A stretch of DNA of 64,000 bases from an uncultured Pigmentiphaga sp. (GCA_937891425.1 CALAGD010000024.1:1-64000), one strand, 5' to 3'. Shown: positions 1 to 7,956, numbered from the stretch's first letter. Notes: generated from the sequence alone by a model not told the origin. A program made the numbers and translations.

Positions 1-403
1 CGTCGCAGGCGTAGCCGAACATGAGACCCTGGTCGCCCGCGCCCTGCTCGAGCTCGTCGTCCAGGCTGCAGTCGACCCCCTGGGCGATGTCGGGAGACTG
101 CTTGTCGTAGGCGACCAATACAGCGCACCCCTTGTAGTCGATGCCGAACTCCGTGTTGTCGTACCCGATGCGGCGAATGGTTTCGCGCGCGACCTGGATG
201 TAGTCGACGTTGGCAGATGTGGTGATTTCCCCCGCCAGTACGACCAGACCGGTGTTGCAAAGGGTTTCCGCAGCAACCCGCGCAGTGGGATCCTGCTCGA
301 GAATTGCATCCAGAATGGCGTCGGAGATTTGATCGGCCACCTTGTCGGGGTGACCTTCGGAAACCGATTCCGAGGTGAAGAGATATTCGTTTAGTTCAGC
401 CAC
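1..403 (-). CDS. metK: S-adenosylmethionine synthetase, N-terminal part (gene runs off the left edge)
   Basis: Makes S-adenosylmethionine from methionine and ATP in the cytosol. Only the first 134 codons are inside the window. The visible protein carries the family signatures FTSESVSEGHPDK, VADQISDAILDAI, GYDNTEFGIDYKG and QSPDIAQGVD, so the assignment is firm. The start is taken as GTG at 401-403: family members begin only a few residues before the FTSESVSEGHPDK motif, no ATG is available there, and a Shine-Dalgarno AAGGAAG lies 6 nt upstream (410-416). That ribosome binding site is half buried in a long inverted repeat (see the leader entry). The gene is divergent from the lpxL genes. Confidence 0.97.
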   Translation of the reverse strand, partial: MAELNEYLFTSESVSEGHPDKVADQISDAILDAILEQDPTARVAAETLCNTGLVVLAGEITTSANVDYIQVARETIRRIGYDNTEFGIDYKGCAVLVAYDKQSPDIAQGVDCSLDDELEQGAGDQGLMFGYACD

Positions 404-510
404 GCAATTCTTCCTTGCAAAAGTTGGCAGCGATGGGGGTAAGCGCCTTGCGCATGGTATCCGAACTTTTGCAAGGACTTCGGACTTGAACCTGGCAGCG
501 ACGCTTTAGC
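404..510 (-). promoter_or_regulatory. Structured metK leader with RBS-covering stem and possible pseudoknot
   Basis: Read in the metK direction, the leader holds a perfect 13-bp inverted repeat: positions 476-464 read CCTTGCAAAAGTT and 425-413 read AACTTTTGCAAGG, separated by 38 nt. The 3' arm includes the AAGG of the metK Shine-Dalgarno, so the folded form should reduce initiation. Within the loop, CGCTT (445-441) can pair with AAGCG upstream of the stem (506-502), which is pseudoknot topology. The nonamer TCGCTGCCA occurs twice, once in the loop (433-425) and once upstream (501-493). Part of the loop (GGCGCTTACCCCC) recalls the SAH riboswitch core. I infer cis-regulation by SAM or a related metabolite; no known class is matched with certainty. 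Confidence 0.5.
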
Positions 511-676
511 GGTTGAAAGCAGCCCCACGGGCATGGCCGCCCCGCAAGTTGTCGGTTAACTCGGCGGCCGCCGACATTTTAGGCGAAAATCCTGTATTTC
601 CGCATGCGGCACGCTTGCCAAGAGGGCGCTCCCTCCAGCGCGGGCAAGTTGTCGCTCATCACCTGATCGAGCATTG

Positions 677-1495
677 ATGCTGGTACTGCTATTTCGCCTG
701 CTTTCGCGCGTGCCGTTGGCCTGGCTGCAGGCATTCGGCCGTTTTCTGGGGCTGCTGGTGTACGCCCTGCCCGGCCGCTACCGCGACCGGCTGCAACAGA
801 ACGCGGCGCAAGCTGGCTATGCTTCCCGGCAGTTTGCACGGCGCGCCGCGGCGGAAACGGGCGCGGCCATCCTCGAGCTGCCCTGGGTGTGGTTTCGCAG
901 CGACGAAGCGCTGGACCGCGTCACGTGCAGCGGCCTGGAGGTCTTTCACGACGCCCGGCGTGCTGGCAAGACCATTCTGTTTCTCACCCCGCACTTGGGC
1001 AGTTTCGAGCTCTCTGCACGCTATGGCGCCCTGCTCGGACCCATCACCGTGCTGTTCCGTGAACCTCGCCATCCCCGTCTCGGTCCGCTGCTGGAACAGG
1101 CCCGCGCCCGCTCCGGCGTCAGCATCGCGCCCGCAAACCTGCAGGGCGTGCGCCGCCTGGTCCGCGCGCTGCGCAGTGGCGAAATGGTCGGCATCCTCCC
1201 CGACCAGGTACCCGGCGCTGGAGAAGGAGCCTGGGCCCCCTTCTTTGGCCGCGACGCCTATACGGTTACACTTCCCGCCCGGCTGGCCCGCATGCCTGGC
1301 GTTGCAGTGATCGGCACCGCGTGCGAGCGACTGCCCGCCGGAAAGGGCTGGCGCCTGCATTTCATGGCCATAGACACGCCTGCGCCGGAAACGCCCGCCG
1401 AGCAGGCGGCCTGGGTCAATACCATCATGGAAAATCTCATACGCATCTGCCCACACCAGTACCTGTGGAGCTACAACCGGTACAAGGCGCCATGA
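677..1495 (+). CDS. lpxL: Lipid A late acyltransferase, LpxL/HtrB family (first of two)
   Basis: Transfers a secondary acyl chain from acyl-ACP to Kdo-lipid A precursor at the inner membrane. The protein is 272 aa, with a hydrophobic N-terminal anchor (about residues 1-32) and the acyltransferase HX4E motif PHLGSFE (H106, E111). I use ATG 677; a TTG immediately before it is a less likely start. The stop overlaps the ATG of the next acyltransferase (ATGA), so the two are translationally coupled. In Bordetella two adjacent LpxL enzymes acylate different positions; which of the two this corresponds to cannot be decided from sequence alone. Confidence 0.88.
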   Translation: MLVLLFRLLSRVPLAWLQAFGRFLGLLVYALPGRYRDRLQQNAAQAGYASRQFARRAAAETGAAILELPWVWFRSDEALDRVTCSGLEVFHDARRAGKTILFLTPHLGSFELSARYGALLGPITVLFREPRHPRLGPLLEQARARSGVSIAPANLQGVRRLVRALRSGEMVGILPDQVPGAGEGAWAPFFGRDAYTVTLPARLARMPGVAVIGTACERLPAGKGWRLHFMAIDTPAPETPAEQAAWVNTIMENLIRICPHQYLWSYNRYKAP

Positions 1496-2376
1496 GTCTG
1501 GCCGTTCGGTTCACCGAGACCCTGTTCAGGTGGCTCGCACGGCGCTCTCCGGCCACTCGGGCCCGTGTCGGTCGCATCATCGGAACGCTGGCCTGGCCAC
1601 TCGTGCCGCGCCGGCGCCGCATTGCCCTGCGCAACATCGAGCTGTGTTTTCCGGAGCTGTCGCCACGGGAACAGCGCCGACTGGGCAGACGTCATTTCGT
1701 CGAGCTTGCTCATTCGATCGTCGACCGCGCCATCCTCTGGTATGGCACGGAAGAGCAGGTGCGTGCCCTGGTCGCCCTGGAAGGGTTTCATCATCTGCAG
1801 GAAGCCTTGCAGGAGGGTCCGGTCATCCTGCTGGCCCCGCACTTCATCGGACTCGATGCCGGGGCCACGCGTCTTTCGCTCGAAGGGCCTGCGGCGTCGA
1901 TGTACCAGGTGCAGAGCCATCCGGGCTTCGACGCACTGTTCCGCAAGGGGCGCACCCGCTTCAACGACATCCGGCTCGTCAGCCGCCGTGAAGGGCTGCG
2001 GCCACTGGTGCGCTACCTGCGGCAGGGCCTGCCGATCTATTATTTGCCCGACATGGACTTCGGTCGACGCAGTGCCGTGTTCGTACCGTTTTTCGGAGTA
2101 CCCGCCGCCACCGTGACCGCGCCGGCGCAATTGGCGCGCAACTGGCAGGCGCGTATCGTTCCGGTGCTCACATACCGCGACCCGATCACGGGACAATACA
2201 CCACGCATGTCCAGGCGCCGCTCGACGATTTCCCGGGCGATGATGACCTGACCAGCGCAACGGCCCGCCTCAATCGCGAGATCGAGGCCTGGATACGGGT
2301 AGCGCCCAGCCAGTACCACTGGGTACACAAACGTTTCAAGACCCAGCCCGAGGGGTGGCCTGATCTGTACGACTGA
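1492..2376 (+). CDS. lpxL: Lipid A late acyltransferase, LpxL/HtrB family (second of two)
   Basis: Second lysophospholipid/lauroyl-type acyltransferase, 294 aa, with the HX4D motif PHFIGLD (H117, D122) and downstream family blocks QSHPGFDALFRKGR and YLPDMDFG. The start is ATG 1492, which overlaps the stop of the preceding paralogue; upstream in-frame starts inside that gene are rejected. The two paralogues are clearly divergent in sequence, and one has Glu and the other Asp in the catalytic motif, which suggests separate acyl-chain or position specificities rather than a recent duplication. Confidence 0.9.
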   Translation: MSLAVRFTETLFRWLARRSPATRARVGRIIGTLAWPLVPRRRRIALRNIELCFPELSPREQRRLGRRHFVELAHSIVDRAILWYGTEEQVRALVALEGFHHLQEALQEGPVILLAPHFIGLDAGATRLSLEGPAASMYQVQSHPGFDALFRKGRTRFNDIRLVSRREGLRPLVRYLRQGLPIYYLPDMDFGRRSAVFVPFFGVPAATVTAPAQLARNWQARIVPVLTYRDPITGQYTTHVQAPLDDFPGDDDLTSATARLNREIEAWIRVAPSQYHWVHKRFKTQPEGWPDLYD

Positions 2377-2417
2377 TCCTCGCACGCGAGAATCCAACCT
2401 ACGAACAAGGAAGCAAC

Positions 2418-3299
2418 ATGCTGATCAACTTCACCAAAATGCACGGGGCCGGCAACGACTTCGTGATGCTCGACGGTGTGAACCAGACGCTCGAGCTCAC
2501 CCCCGAACGCATCCGCGTGCTGGCACATCGTCATCTGGGCGTGGGCGCCGACCAGGTCATCGTCGCCGAACCCGCCACGGTACCCAATGCCGACTTCCGT
2601 TACCGCATCTACAACGCGGACGGCAGCGAGGCAGAACACTGCGGCAATGGCGCGCGTTGCTTCATCCGTTTCCTGCATGAGCGTGGGCTGACGGCGAAGA
2701 ATCCGGTACGCGCACAGATCGGCAACGACATCATCACGCTGAAGGCTCTGGAGCAGGGCCGGGTTTCGGTCGACATGGGCACCGCTACCTTCGAGCCGGT
2801 GGCCGCGGGCTTCGACTCCGCCGGTTTGCGTTACCGCCGAGAAGGCGACGACACGCTCTGGGAGCTCGACACCTTCCCGGCCTGCTGGATTTCCGTGGTG
2901 ACGATCTCAAACCCGCACGCGGTGCAAGTGGTCGACAACGTCGACACGGCGCCGGTGGAATCGCTCGGCCCGCGCATCGAAGGACACCCCCGCTTTGCCG
3001 CCCGGGTCAATGCCGGGTTCATGCAGGTACTTGACCGCCACTCCATTCGCCTGCGCGTTTACGAACGCGGTGCGGGTGAAACCCTGTCTTGCGGCACTGG
3101 CGCCTGCGCAGCTGCGTTGACGGGCATTCGCCGCGGACTGGTGCAATCGCCGGTGCGCGTGGAAACCCGTGGCGGTGAACTCACCATCTCATGGGACGGC
3201 AGCCAGCTGCGCATGATTGGCCCCACCGCCGTCGTGTTCGAAGGTACTATCGCGCTGTCGGCACTGGATGCCGTCGATCTCCGACGCATCGCTGCCTGA
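2418..3299 (+). CDS. dapF: Diaminopimelate epimerase
   Basis: Converts LL- to meso-diaminopimelate for lysine and peptidoglycan synthesis without a cofactor. The protein is 293 aa. Both catalytic thiols are present: C75 in EHCGNGARC and C225 in TLSCGTGACA. The N-terminus MLINFTKMHGAGNDFV is canonical, and ATG 2418 has an AAGGAAG ribosome binding site 4 nt upstream. It sits 41 nt after the acyltransferase pair and before DUF484 and xerC, the widespread proteobacterial dapF-DUF484-xerC order. Confidence 0.97.
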   Translation: MLINFTKMHGAGNDFVMLDGVNQTLELTPERIRVLAHRHLGVGADQVIVAEPATVPNADFRYRIYNADGSEAEHCGNGARCFIRFLHERGLTAKNPVRAQIGNDIITLKALEQGRVSVDMGTATFEPVAAGFDSAGLRYRREGDDTLWELDTFPACWISVVTISNPHAVQVVDNVDTAPVESLGPRIEGHPRFAARVNAGFMQVLDRHSIRLRVYERGAGETLSCGTGACAAALTGIRRGLVQSPVRVETRGGELTISWDGSQLRMIGPTAVVFEGTIALSALDAVDLRRIAA

Positions 3300-3355
3300 G
3301 CTGAACTGCACGTTGCCGGGCTTCGGTCCGGTGATGCAACCGGGTTACAACAACA

Positions 3356-4036
3356 ATGCAAGAGACGCCTTCACTCGACGCGACCCAGGTGGCCGAATTC
3401 CTGCAGCGCAATCCCGATTTCTTCGAGACGCACAGCGAGGTCTTCGCCAACCTGGTCGTCCCCCACCCCTACGCCAGCCGTGCCATTTCGCTCGGCGAAC
3501 GTCAGGTGTTGACCCTGCGGGAACGCACCAGAACCCTGGAACGGAAGCTGGCGACCCTGACGGCCCACGCCCGCGACAACCAGCGCATTGTCGCCGCGCT
3601 CCACCGGTGGAGCGTACGCCTGCTCTGCACCACGCAGGCGACGCAGCTGCCCGATGTCGTCACCGAAGGCTTGCGCGAGGAATTCAGCGTCCCTGCGGCA
3701 GCGCTCCGTCTCTGGCACCTGGCTGACTCCCCGGATGCCGCATGGGCGCAACGCGTCAGCGATGACCTCGTCGCATTTGCGGACGCCCTGGCACGCCCCT
3801 ACTGCGGAACGCCGCCGGACATCGAAGCCGTCAACTGGTTTTCGGCTGTACCCGCGTCAGTCGCCCTGGTTGCCTTGCATGCCGACCACGGTGCGCCACG
3901 CACGTTCGGGCTGCTCGCACTCGGCTCTTCCGATCCCGGGCGCTTTCGGGCCGACATGGATACCGACTTTCTGCAGCAGATCGGCGGCCTGGCGAGCGCG
4001 GCACTGCAGCGGCTCACCACAATCCCGGTGAACTGA
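3356..4036 (+). CDS. DUF484 family protein
   Basis: A 226-aa cytosolic protein of the DUF484 family, which is related to GAF domains. The N-terminal block VAEFLQRNPDFFETHSEVF and the segment PHPYASRAISLGERQV are typical. A basic helical region with the look of a coiled coil (about residues 45-80) precedes a GAF-like C-terminal half. It lies between dapF and xerC, as in many gamma- and betaproteobacteria, but its biochemical role is not established. I see no catalytic motif. Confidence 0.85.
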   Translation: MQETPSLDATQVAEFLQRNPDFFETHSEVFANLVVPHPYASRAISLGERQVLTLRERTRTLERKLATLTAHARDNQRIVAALHRWSVRLLCTTQATQLPDVVTEGLREEFSVPAAALRLWHLADSPDAAWAQRVSDDLVAFADALARPYCGTPPDIEAVNWFSAVPASVALVALHADHGAPRTFGLLALGSSDPGRFRADMDTDFLQQIGGLASAALQRLTTIPVN

Positions 4037-4171
4037 AGGTTCGACCCCTGCCATGACACCGGCACGTGCGTGGCTGCGCGCCCAGGCAGTTTCCCATCCA
4101 CCGCGTCGTTCGCACGCACTCCCTGTCACCTGGCGGGCGGGCGCGCAAGTCCGTCGTCCTGGGCCAACCAC

Positions 4172-5164
4172 ATGAACACGCCTGCCAATGCTACCGTTGC
4201 GCTCCCGCACGAAGTGCTGGCCTGGCTGGACGAGCTTGCCAGGGTAAGGCGTTATTCGGAGCACACCCTGGCCGCATACCAGCGCGACCTCGCGACCCTC
4301 GTCGAGGAGTGCGGAGAGAAACCTCTGCGCGAACTGATGGCGCATGATTTGCGTCGCATGCTCGGACGCCTGCACGCAGGGGGTGCTCACCCCCGCTCAC
4401 TGGCGCGCATGCTGTCGTCGTGGCGCAGCTTTTTTCGCTGGTGGGTACAACGCGAGAGCCTCCCGGTCAACCCGGCGGACGGCGTGCGTGCGCCACGCGC
4501 GCCCCGGCCGCTCCCCAAGGCGCTTTCGGTTGACCAGACCATGGCCCTGCTCGGGCCCCCGGCGGGCGCCCCTGCAAGCGAACCGCTTGACCTGCGCGAC
4601 CGCGCCATGTTCGAGCTGCTGTATTCGAGCGGGCTACGGCTGTCCGAACTCATCGGCCTGGATACGCACTACCAACGTCGGGAAGGCTACGAATCGCGCG
4701 GCTGGCTGAACCTGGAAGAAGCAGAAGTCCATGTTCTGGGCAAGGGCAGGAAGCGGCGCACCGTCCCCGTCGGGGCGCCCGCCTGTGACGCACTTCGCAT
4801 GTGGCTGGAAGTGCGCACTACTCTGCTGCATGCGCCGGATGAGCCAGCGTTGTTCGTGGGCGCCCGCGGGCGGCGCATCTCGCCACGTACCGTACAGCTG
4901 CAGCTCAGGCGGTGGGCACAACGTGCTGGCATACCCGCCCACGTGCACCCGCACATGCTGCGCCACAGCTTTGCCAGCCATGTACTGCAGTCGGCGCAGG
5001 ACCTGCGCGCCGTGCAGGAAATGCTTGGGCACGCCAGCATTTCCTCCACACAGATCTACACGCGCCTGGATTTTCAGCACCTCGCCGCCGTATATGACCA
5101 GGCCCATCCCCGCGCGAAGCGCCGGGCGCCCCATGCCAAGCCGCCTGGCCGCTCCAGGCAGTAA
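4172..5164 (+). CDS. xerC: Site-specific tyrosine recombinase XerC
   Basis: With XerD, resolves chromosome dimers at dif. The protein is 330 aa with a SAM-like N-terminal DNA-binding domain (about 12-100) and a catalytic domain. Catalytic residues are all visible: R156 (SGLRLSEL), K191 (LGKGRKRR), H261 and R264 (HMLRHSF), H287 (LGHAS) and the nucleophile Y296 (TQIYTRL). I use ATG 4172 (MNTPANATV); a GTG at 4070 would add 34 unconserved residues. It follows DUF484, and the catalytic set is complete, so this is the housekeeping Xer rather than a phage integrase. Confidence 0.93.
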   Translation: MNTPANATVALPHEVLAWLDELARVRRYSEHTLAAYQRDLATLVEECGEKPLRELMAHDLRRMLGRLHAGGAHPRSLARMLSSWRSFFRWWVQRESLPVNPADGVRAPRAPRPLPKALSVDQTMALLGPPAGAPASEPLDLRDRAMFELLYSSGLRLSELIGLDTHYQRREGYESRGWLNLEEAEVHVLGKGRKRRTVPVGAPACDALRMWLEVRTTLLHAPDEPALFVGARGRRISPRTVQLQLRRWAQRAGIPAHVHPHMLRHSFASHVLQSAQDLRAVQEMLGHASISSTQIYTRLDFQHLAAVYDQAHPRAKRRAPHAKPPGRSRQ

Positions 5165-5166
5165 AG

Positions 5167-5182
5167 GCACTCGAGCGAGTGC
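5167..5182. terminator. Small palindrome between convergent xerC and marR
   Basis: GCACTCGAGCGAGTGC is a perfect 16-bp palindrome in the 51-nt gap between the stops of xerC (plus) and the MarR gene (minus). It could form a short hairpin that ends transcription from either side, but no T-run follows it on either strand, so intrinsic termination is doubtful. Confidence 0.3.
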
Positions 5183-5215
5183 TGGCGAACTGCACCCCCA
5201 CCGGCGCCAGCGCCG

Positions 5216-5809
5216 TCAGGTCAGGTCGGAGCAGCTTCCGTTGACAGGCACCGGGGCGCGATGGCCTGCACCCTGAGTGCCGGCCCCGTTGGCGAGAAAA
5301 TTCACGGGCATCTGGGGCGCACGGCTCAATTCATTGTTGTCGCCCACCAGCTTCTTCAGCAGTCGCATGAAGGTTTCGCACTCGGAACTAGACAAGGGCT
5401 GGAGAATGATTTCGTCGGCGGCCCGGAGGCGCGGACGCATGGCATCGACAAGCACCCGCCCCCCCACAGTGAGATAGAGCGCATTGGTGCGCTTGTCCTT
5501 GCGCCGACGATCGACCAGACCCTTGTCGACCAGGCGTGTGATGACATTGCTGGTGGTCTGTCGATCGAGTGCAATGAGCTTTCCCATGCGCGTCTGATCG
5601 ATGCCCGGAAACCGCTGCAGCGCCATCAGCGCCGCATACTGCACGGGTGTCAGGTTGTAATCCCTGGCCGCCTCAAGGAAGACCGCAACGCATATCTGGT
5701 GCAACCTGCGCACCAGGTGGCCGGGGTGGCTCATGGCCTCGAATTGATCCGCATCGCTGAATTCTGACGTCGTAGCCGCTTCCGGCCTGTGCTTGTCGAT
5801 CTCAGTCAT
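5216..5809 (-). CDS. MarR family transcriptional regulator
   Basis: A 197-aa winged-helix regulator. The MarR fold runs from about residue 30 to 150: a dimerisation helix (HPGHLVRRLHQICVAVF), the recognition region TRMGKLIALDRQTTSNVITRLVDKG (wing residues RRRKDKRTNALYLT follow) and a C-terminal helix. A tail of about 35 residues rich in Gly, Pro and Asn follows the domain and is not part of the family core. ATG 5809 is the start. The neighbouring gene on the promoter side is the CobW operon 500 bp away on the other strand, so the target and ligand are not evident; MarR proteins usually sense small phenolic compounds. Confidence 0.85.
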   Translation of the reverse strand: MTEIDKHRPEAATTSEFSDADQFEAMSHPGHLVRRLHQICVAVFLEAARDYNLTPVQYAALMALQRFPGIDQTRMGKLIALDRQTTSNVITRLVDKGLVDRRRKDKRTNALYLTVGGRVLVDAMRPRLRAADEIILQPLSSSECETFMRLLKKLVGDNNELSRAPQMPVNFLANGAGTQGAGHRAPVPVNGSCSDLT

Positions 5810-6062
5810 GTTCTTTTCAATATGCTGATTTGCCGAACGCGCCTTCTGGAAGATCAGCCGCGCACGCGCTGGTACGATGGCGCGCGACGAAGATCTTCGT
5901 CCGGCGTCCTCCTTATGGTGTTCTCCCGCATATTACCGTGCCACCGCCGCGCGATGCCGATTACATGGTAGCGAAGCCCGTTGCACGGCTCTCCGCACCT
6001 TGGATTAGCTCACGGTGCTCCGCGCGATCCGCACAAACCCCGATTTCGTTAATCGCAAACCG

Positions 6063-6088
6063 CTTGAAAATACACGAACCGCCCCCAT
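6063..6088 (+). promoter_or_regulatory. Sigma-32 (RpoH) type promoter for cobW-dksA-hslVU
   Basis: CTTGAAA at 6063-6069 and CCCCAT at 6083-6088 are separated by 13 nt. The E. coli RpoH consensus is CTTGAAA, 11-16 nt, CCCCATnT; only the final T differs (the sequence reads CCCCATAC). Transcription would start near 6096, about 215 nt before cobW. The downstream cluster ends with hslVU, a classic heat-shock operon, and clpB in this window has a comparable promoter. Confidence 0.65.
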
Positions 6089-6129
6089 ACAGGCGGTCAG
6101 CTCATCCTGGTTCAAGCAGGGTCTGCCGA

Positions 6130-6218
6130 CCCGTGCACCACGGGATCAGAGCGGAATAAGATTATGGTTGCGCGCTTCGGGGTGCAACGGTAATCTAGCG
6201 TGTTTGCCCGCGTGGGCA
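6130..6218 (+). promoter_or_regulatory. Structured 5' leader of cobW: three successive hairpins
   Basis: Three inverted repeats lie between the heat-shock promoter and the cobW start. The first is CCCGTG-CAC-CACGGG at 6130-6144. The second is larger: AGATTATGGTTGC at 6159-6171 against GCAACGGTAATCT at 6184-6196, pairing 11 of 13 positions with a 12-nt loop. The third is TGCCC...GGGCA at 6205-6218. The central repeat could alternatively be a protein operator (its outer arms are AT-rich, like Fur/Zur-type sites), but the arms are widely spaced, so an RNA structure is as likely. Confidence 0.4.
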
Positions 6219-6311
6219 TAACTTCGCCAAGCCCTGTTTTTGCACAGCCCTTCCCAGCAGTGAAATTGGGTGTGGGCCGATGTGATGGGAGTGGCGCAAG
6301 GAGTCGCATGA

Positions 6312-7439
6312 ATGAGTACCAACGTCAGTAACAGCGCCAGAAACGGCAGTGCCGGTCAGAAGTCAGCGGGCGGCCCCATCCCGGTAACCATTCTCACCGG
6401 TTTCCTGGGGGCGGGGAAAACCACGCTGCTCAACCGCATCCTGTCGGAACAGCATGGGCAACGCATCGCGGTGATCGAGAACGAGTTCGGACCGGAAAGC
6501 ATCGACAACGATCTTCTGGTTCAGGAGCGCGAAGAGCAGATCATCGAGATGAACAACGGGTGCGTCTGCTGTACGGTGCGGGGCGATCTGGTCCGCATTC
6601 TGGGCGACCTTCTGGCGCGCAAGCGGGCGGGCAGCCTGCATTTCGACCGCGTCATCGTCGAGACCACCGGCATGGCCAACCCGGGCCCGGTATGCCAGAC
6701 CTTCTTCATCGATGACTACATCGCCGAGAACTACATGCTCGATGCGGTCATCACGGTAGTCGATGCCAAGCACGGCATGGAGACCCTCGACCGTCAGCCC
6801 GAGGCGCAGAATCAGGTGGGCTTTGCCGACCGCATTCTCATTTCGAAAGCAGACCTGGTTGACGATGACACCCTGGCACGACTGCGCACGCGCCTCGTGC
6901 GCATGAACCCTCGCGCGAACCCCGTGCCCGTGCACTTCGGCAAGGTCGATCTCAACGAAATCCTCGACATTCGGGGTTTCAACCTGAATGCCATCCTCGA
7001 GATCGATCCGGAATTCCTCGCGGAGGAACATCCGGATGCTCATGACCACCACCATCATCATGACCATGATCATGATCATGGCCACGACTGCGCCGGTGAG
7101 CACTGCGAGCACCCTGCTCACCATCATCATCACCATCATGATGATGCGATCAAGGCCTTCGTATTCAAGTCCGATCGCCCGTTCGATCCTGACCGGCTCG
7201 AAGAATTTCTGAGCGGCATCGTGCAGGTGTTCGGCCCCGATCTGCTGAGGTACAAGGGAATCCTGTACGTGAAGGGGTCCACGCGCCGTCTGCTGTTCCA
7301 GGGCGTCCACATGCTCATGGGCGCAGAACCGGGACGCGCCTGGCTGTCCAATGAAAAACGCTCAACAAAGATGGTTTTCATTGGTCGCAACCTGCCTCAG
7401 GACATTTTCCAGACGGGGCTGGAACAATGTTTGGCTTGA
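6312..7439 (+). CDS. CobW/COG0523 family GTPase with histidine-rich metal-binding segment
   Basis: A 375-aa G3E GTPase thought to insert or deliver metal, often zinc. The P-loop is GFLGAGKTT (residues 30-38), the family metal motif is GCVCC (C84, C86, C87), and the CobW C-terminal domain begins near residue 275 (IKAFVFKSDRPFDPDRLEEF). Between the domains, about residues 239-275 form a His/Asp-rich stretch with two blocks of consecutive histidines plus two cysteines, likely a metal store or sensor. ATG 6312 is the start. It is followed 31 nt later by dksA and then hslVU, so metal supply and stress response are probably linked here. Known COG0523 proteins are frequently Zur-controlled; I do not see a clear Zur box. 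Confidence 0.9.
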   Translation: MSTNVSNSARNGSAGQKSAGGPIPVTILTGFLGAGKTTLLNRILSEQHGQRIAVIENEFGPESIDNDLLVQEREEQIIEMNNGCVCCTVRGDLVRILGDLLARKRAGSLHFDRVIVETTGMANPGPVCQTFFIDDYIAENYMLDAVITVVDAKHGMETLDRQPEAQNQVGFADRILISKADLVDDDTLARLRTRLVRMNPRANPVPVHFGKVDLNEILDIRGFNLNAILEIDPEFLAEEHPDAHDHHHHHDHDHDHGHDCAGEHCEHPAHHHHHHHDDAIKAFVFKSDRPFDPDRLEEFLSGIVQVFGPDLLRYKGILYVKGSTRRLLFQGVHMLMGAEPGRAWLSNEKRSTKMVFIGRNLPQDIFQTGLEQCLA

Positions 7440-7470
7440 TTCCCGACTATTGGCTACACGGAGCACAGAA

Positions 7471-7944
7471 ATGACAAGCAAGACAGCAACCCCATCTACC
7501 GGTAAGCCGGCCTCCGAAACTCCGGTATACGAGGGCGAACTGCTCACAGAGGAAGAGTTGCTGGCCATGCCGGAATCGGAATACATGAACGAGGCCCAGT
7601 TGGCATTCTTCCGTCATCGGCTCAAGGAGATCGAGAAAAGCCTGGTGGACAACGCCGACAAGACGACCGAGAACCTGCGTGAAACGCAGTTCGTGCCTGA
7701 TCCGGCCGATCGCGCCACCATTGAGGAGGAACATGCACTTGAGCTGCGCACCCGGGATCGCGAGCGGAAACTGCTGAAGAAGGTCCAGCAGGCCCTTGCT
7801 CGCATCGAATCCGGCGAATATGGCTGGTGCGAGGAAACGGGCGAGCCCATCGGGATTCCGCGCCTGCTCGCCCGGCCCACCGCGACGCTGTCGCTGGAAG
7901 CCCAGCAGCGCCGCGAAATGCGCCAGAAGCTGTACGGCGATTGA
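7471..7944 (+). CDS. dksA: RNA polymerase-binding transcription factor DksA, cysteine-poor form
   Basis: Binds the RNA polymerase secondary channel and acts with ppGpp. The protein is 157 aa. The coiled-coil tip DxxDxA is intact (D77, D80, A82). The globular domain, which in E. coli binds zinc through four cysteines, keeps only C120: the pattern is C120-X2-T123-X17-S141-X2-A144, so it cannot hold zinc in the usual way. Cysteine-poor DksA proteins are known in other proteobacteria and work without zinc. ATG 7471 is preferred over in-frame starts inside cobW. It is co-directional with cobW and 12 nt ahead of hslV. Confidence 0.92.
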   Translation: MTSKTATPSTGKPASETPVYEGELLTEEELLAMPESEYMNEAQLAFFRHRLKEIEKSLVDNADKTTENLRETQFVPDPADRATIEEEHALELRTRDRERKLLKKVQQALARIESGEYGWCEETGEPIGIPRLLARPTATLSLEAQQRREMRQKLYGD

Positions 7945-7956
7945 TGCGGAGTATTG

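Larger units (their letters stand above)
5810..6311. other. Long intergenic region between marR and cobW
   Basis: About 500 bp without a convincing gene, between the divergent MarR and CobW genes. The short reading frames here have no RBS or family resemblance. The right half contains a heat-shock-type promoter (6063-6088) and three successive hairpins (6130-6218), both annotated separately. The left half should hold the marR promoter, but I cannot name hexamers with confidence. Confidence 0.7.

Noticed and set aside
484..501. A GGTTCAAGTCC string in the metK leader that looks like a tRNA T-arm
   Set aside because: The flanking bases do not form the T stem, and no acceptor, D or anticodon arms are present.
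7020..7145. His/Asp codon repeats in cobW as a possible DNA repeat array
   Set aside because: They encode a histidine-rich metal-binding segment in frame, which is normal for COG0523 proteins.
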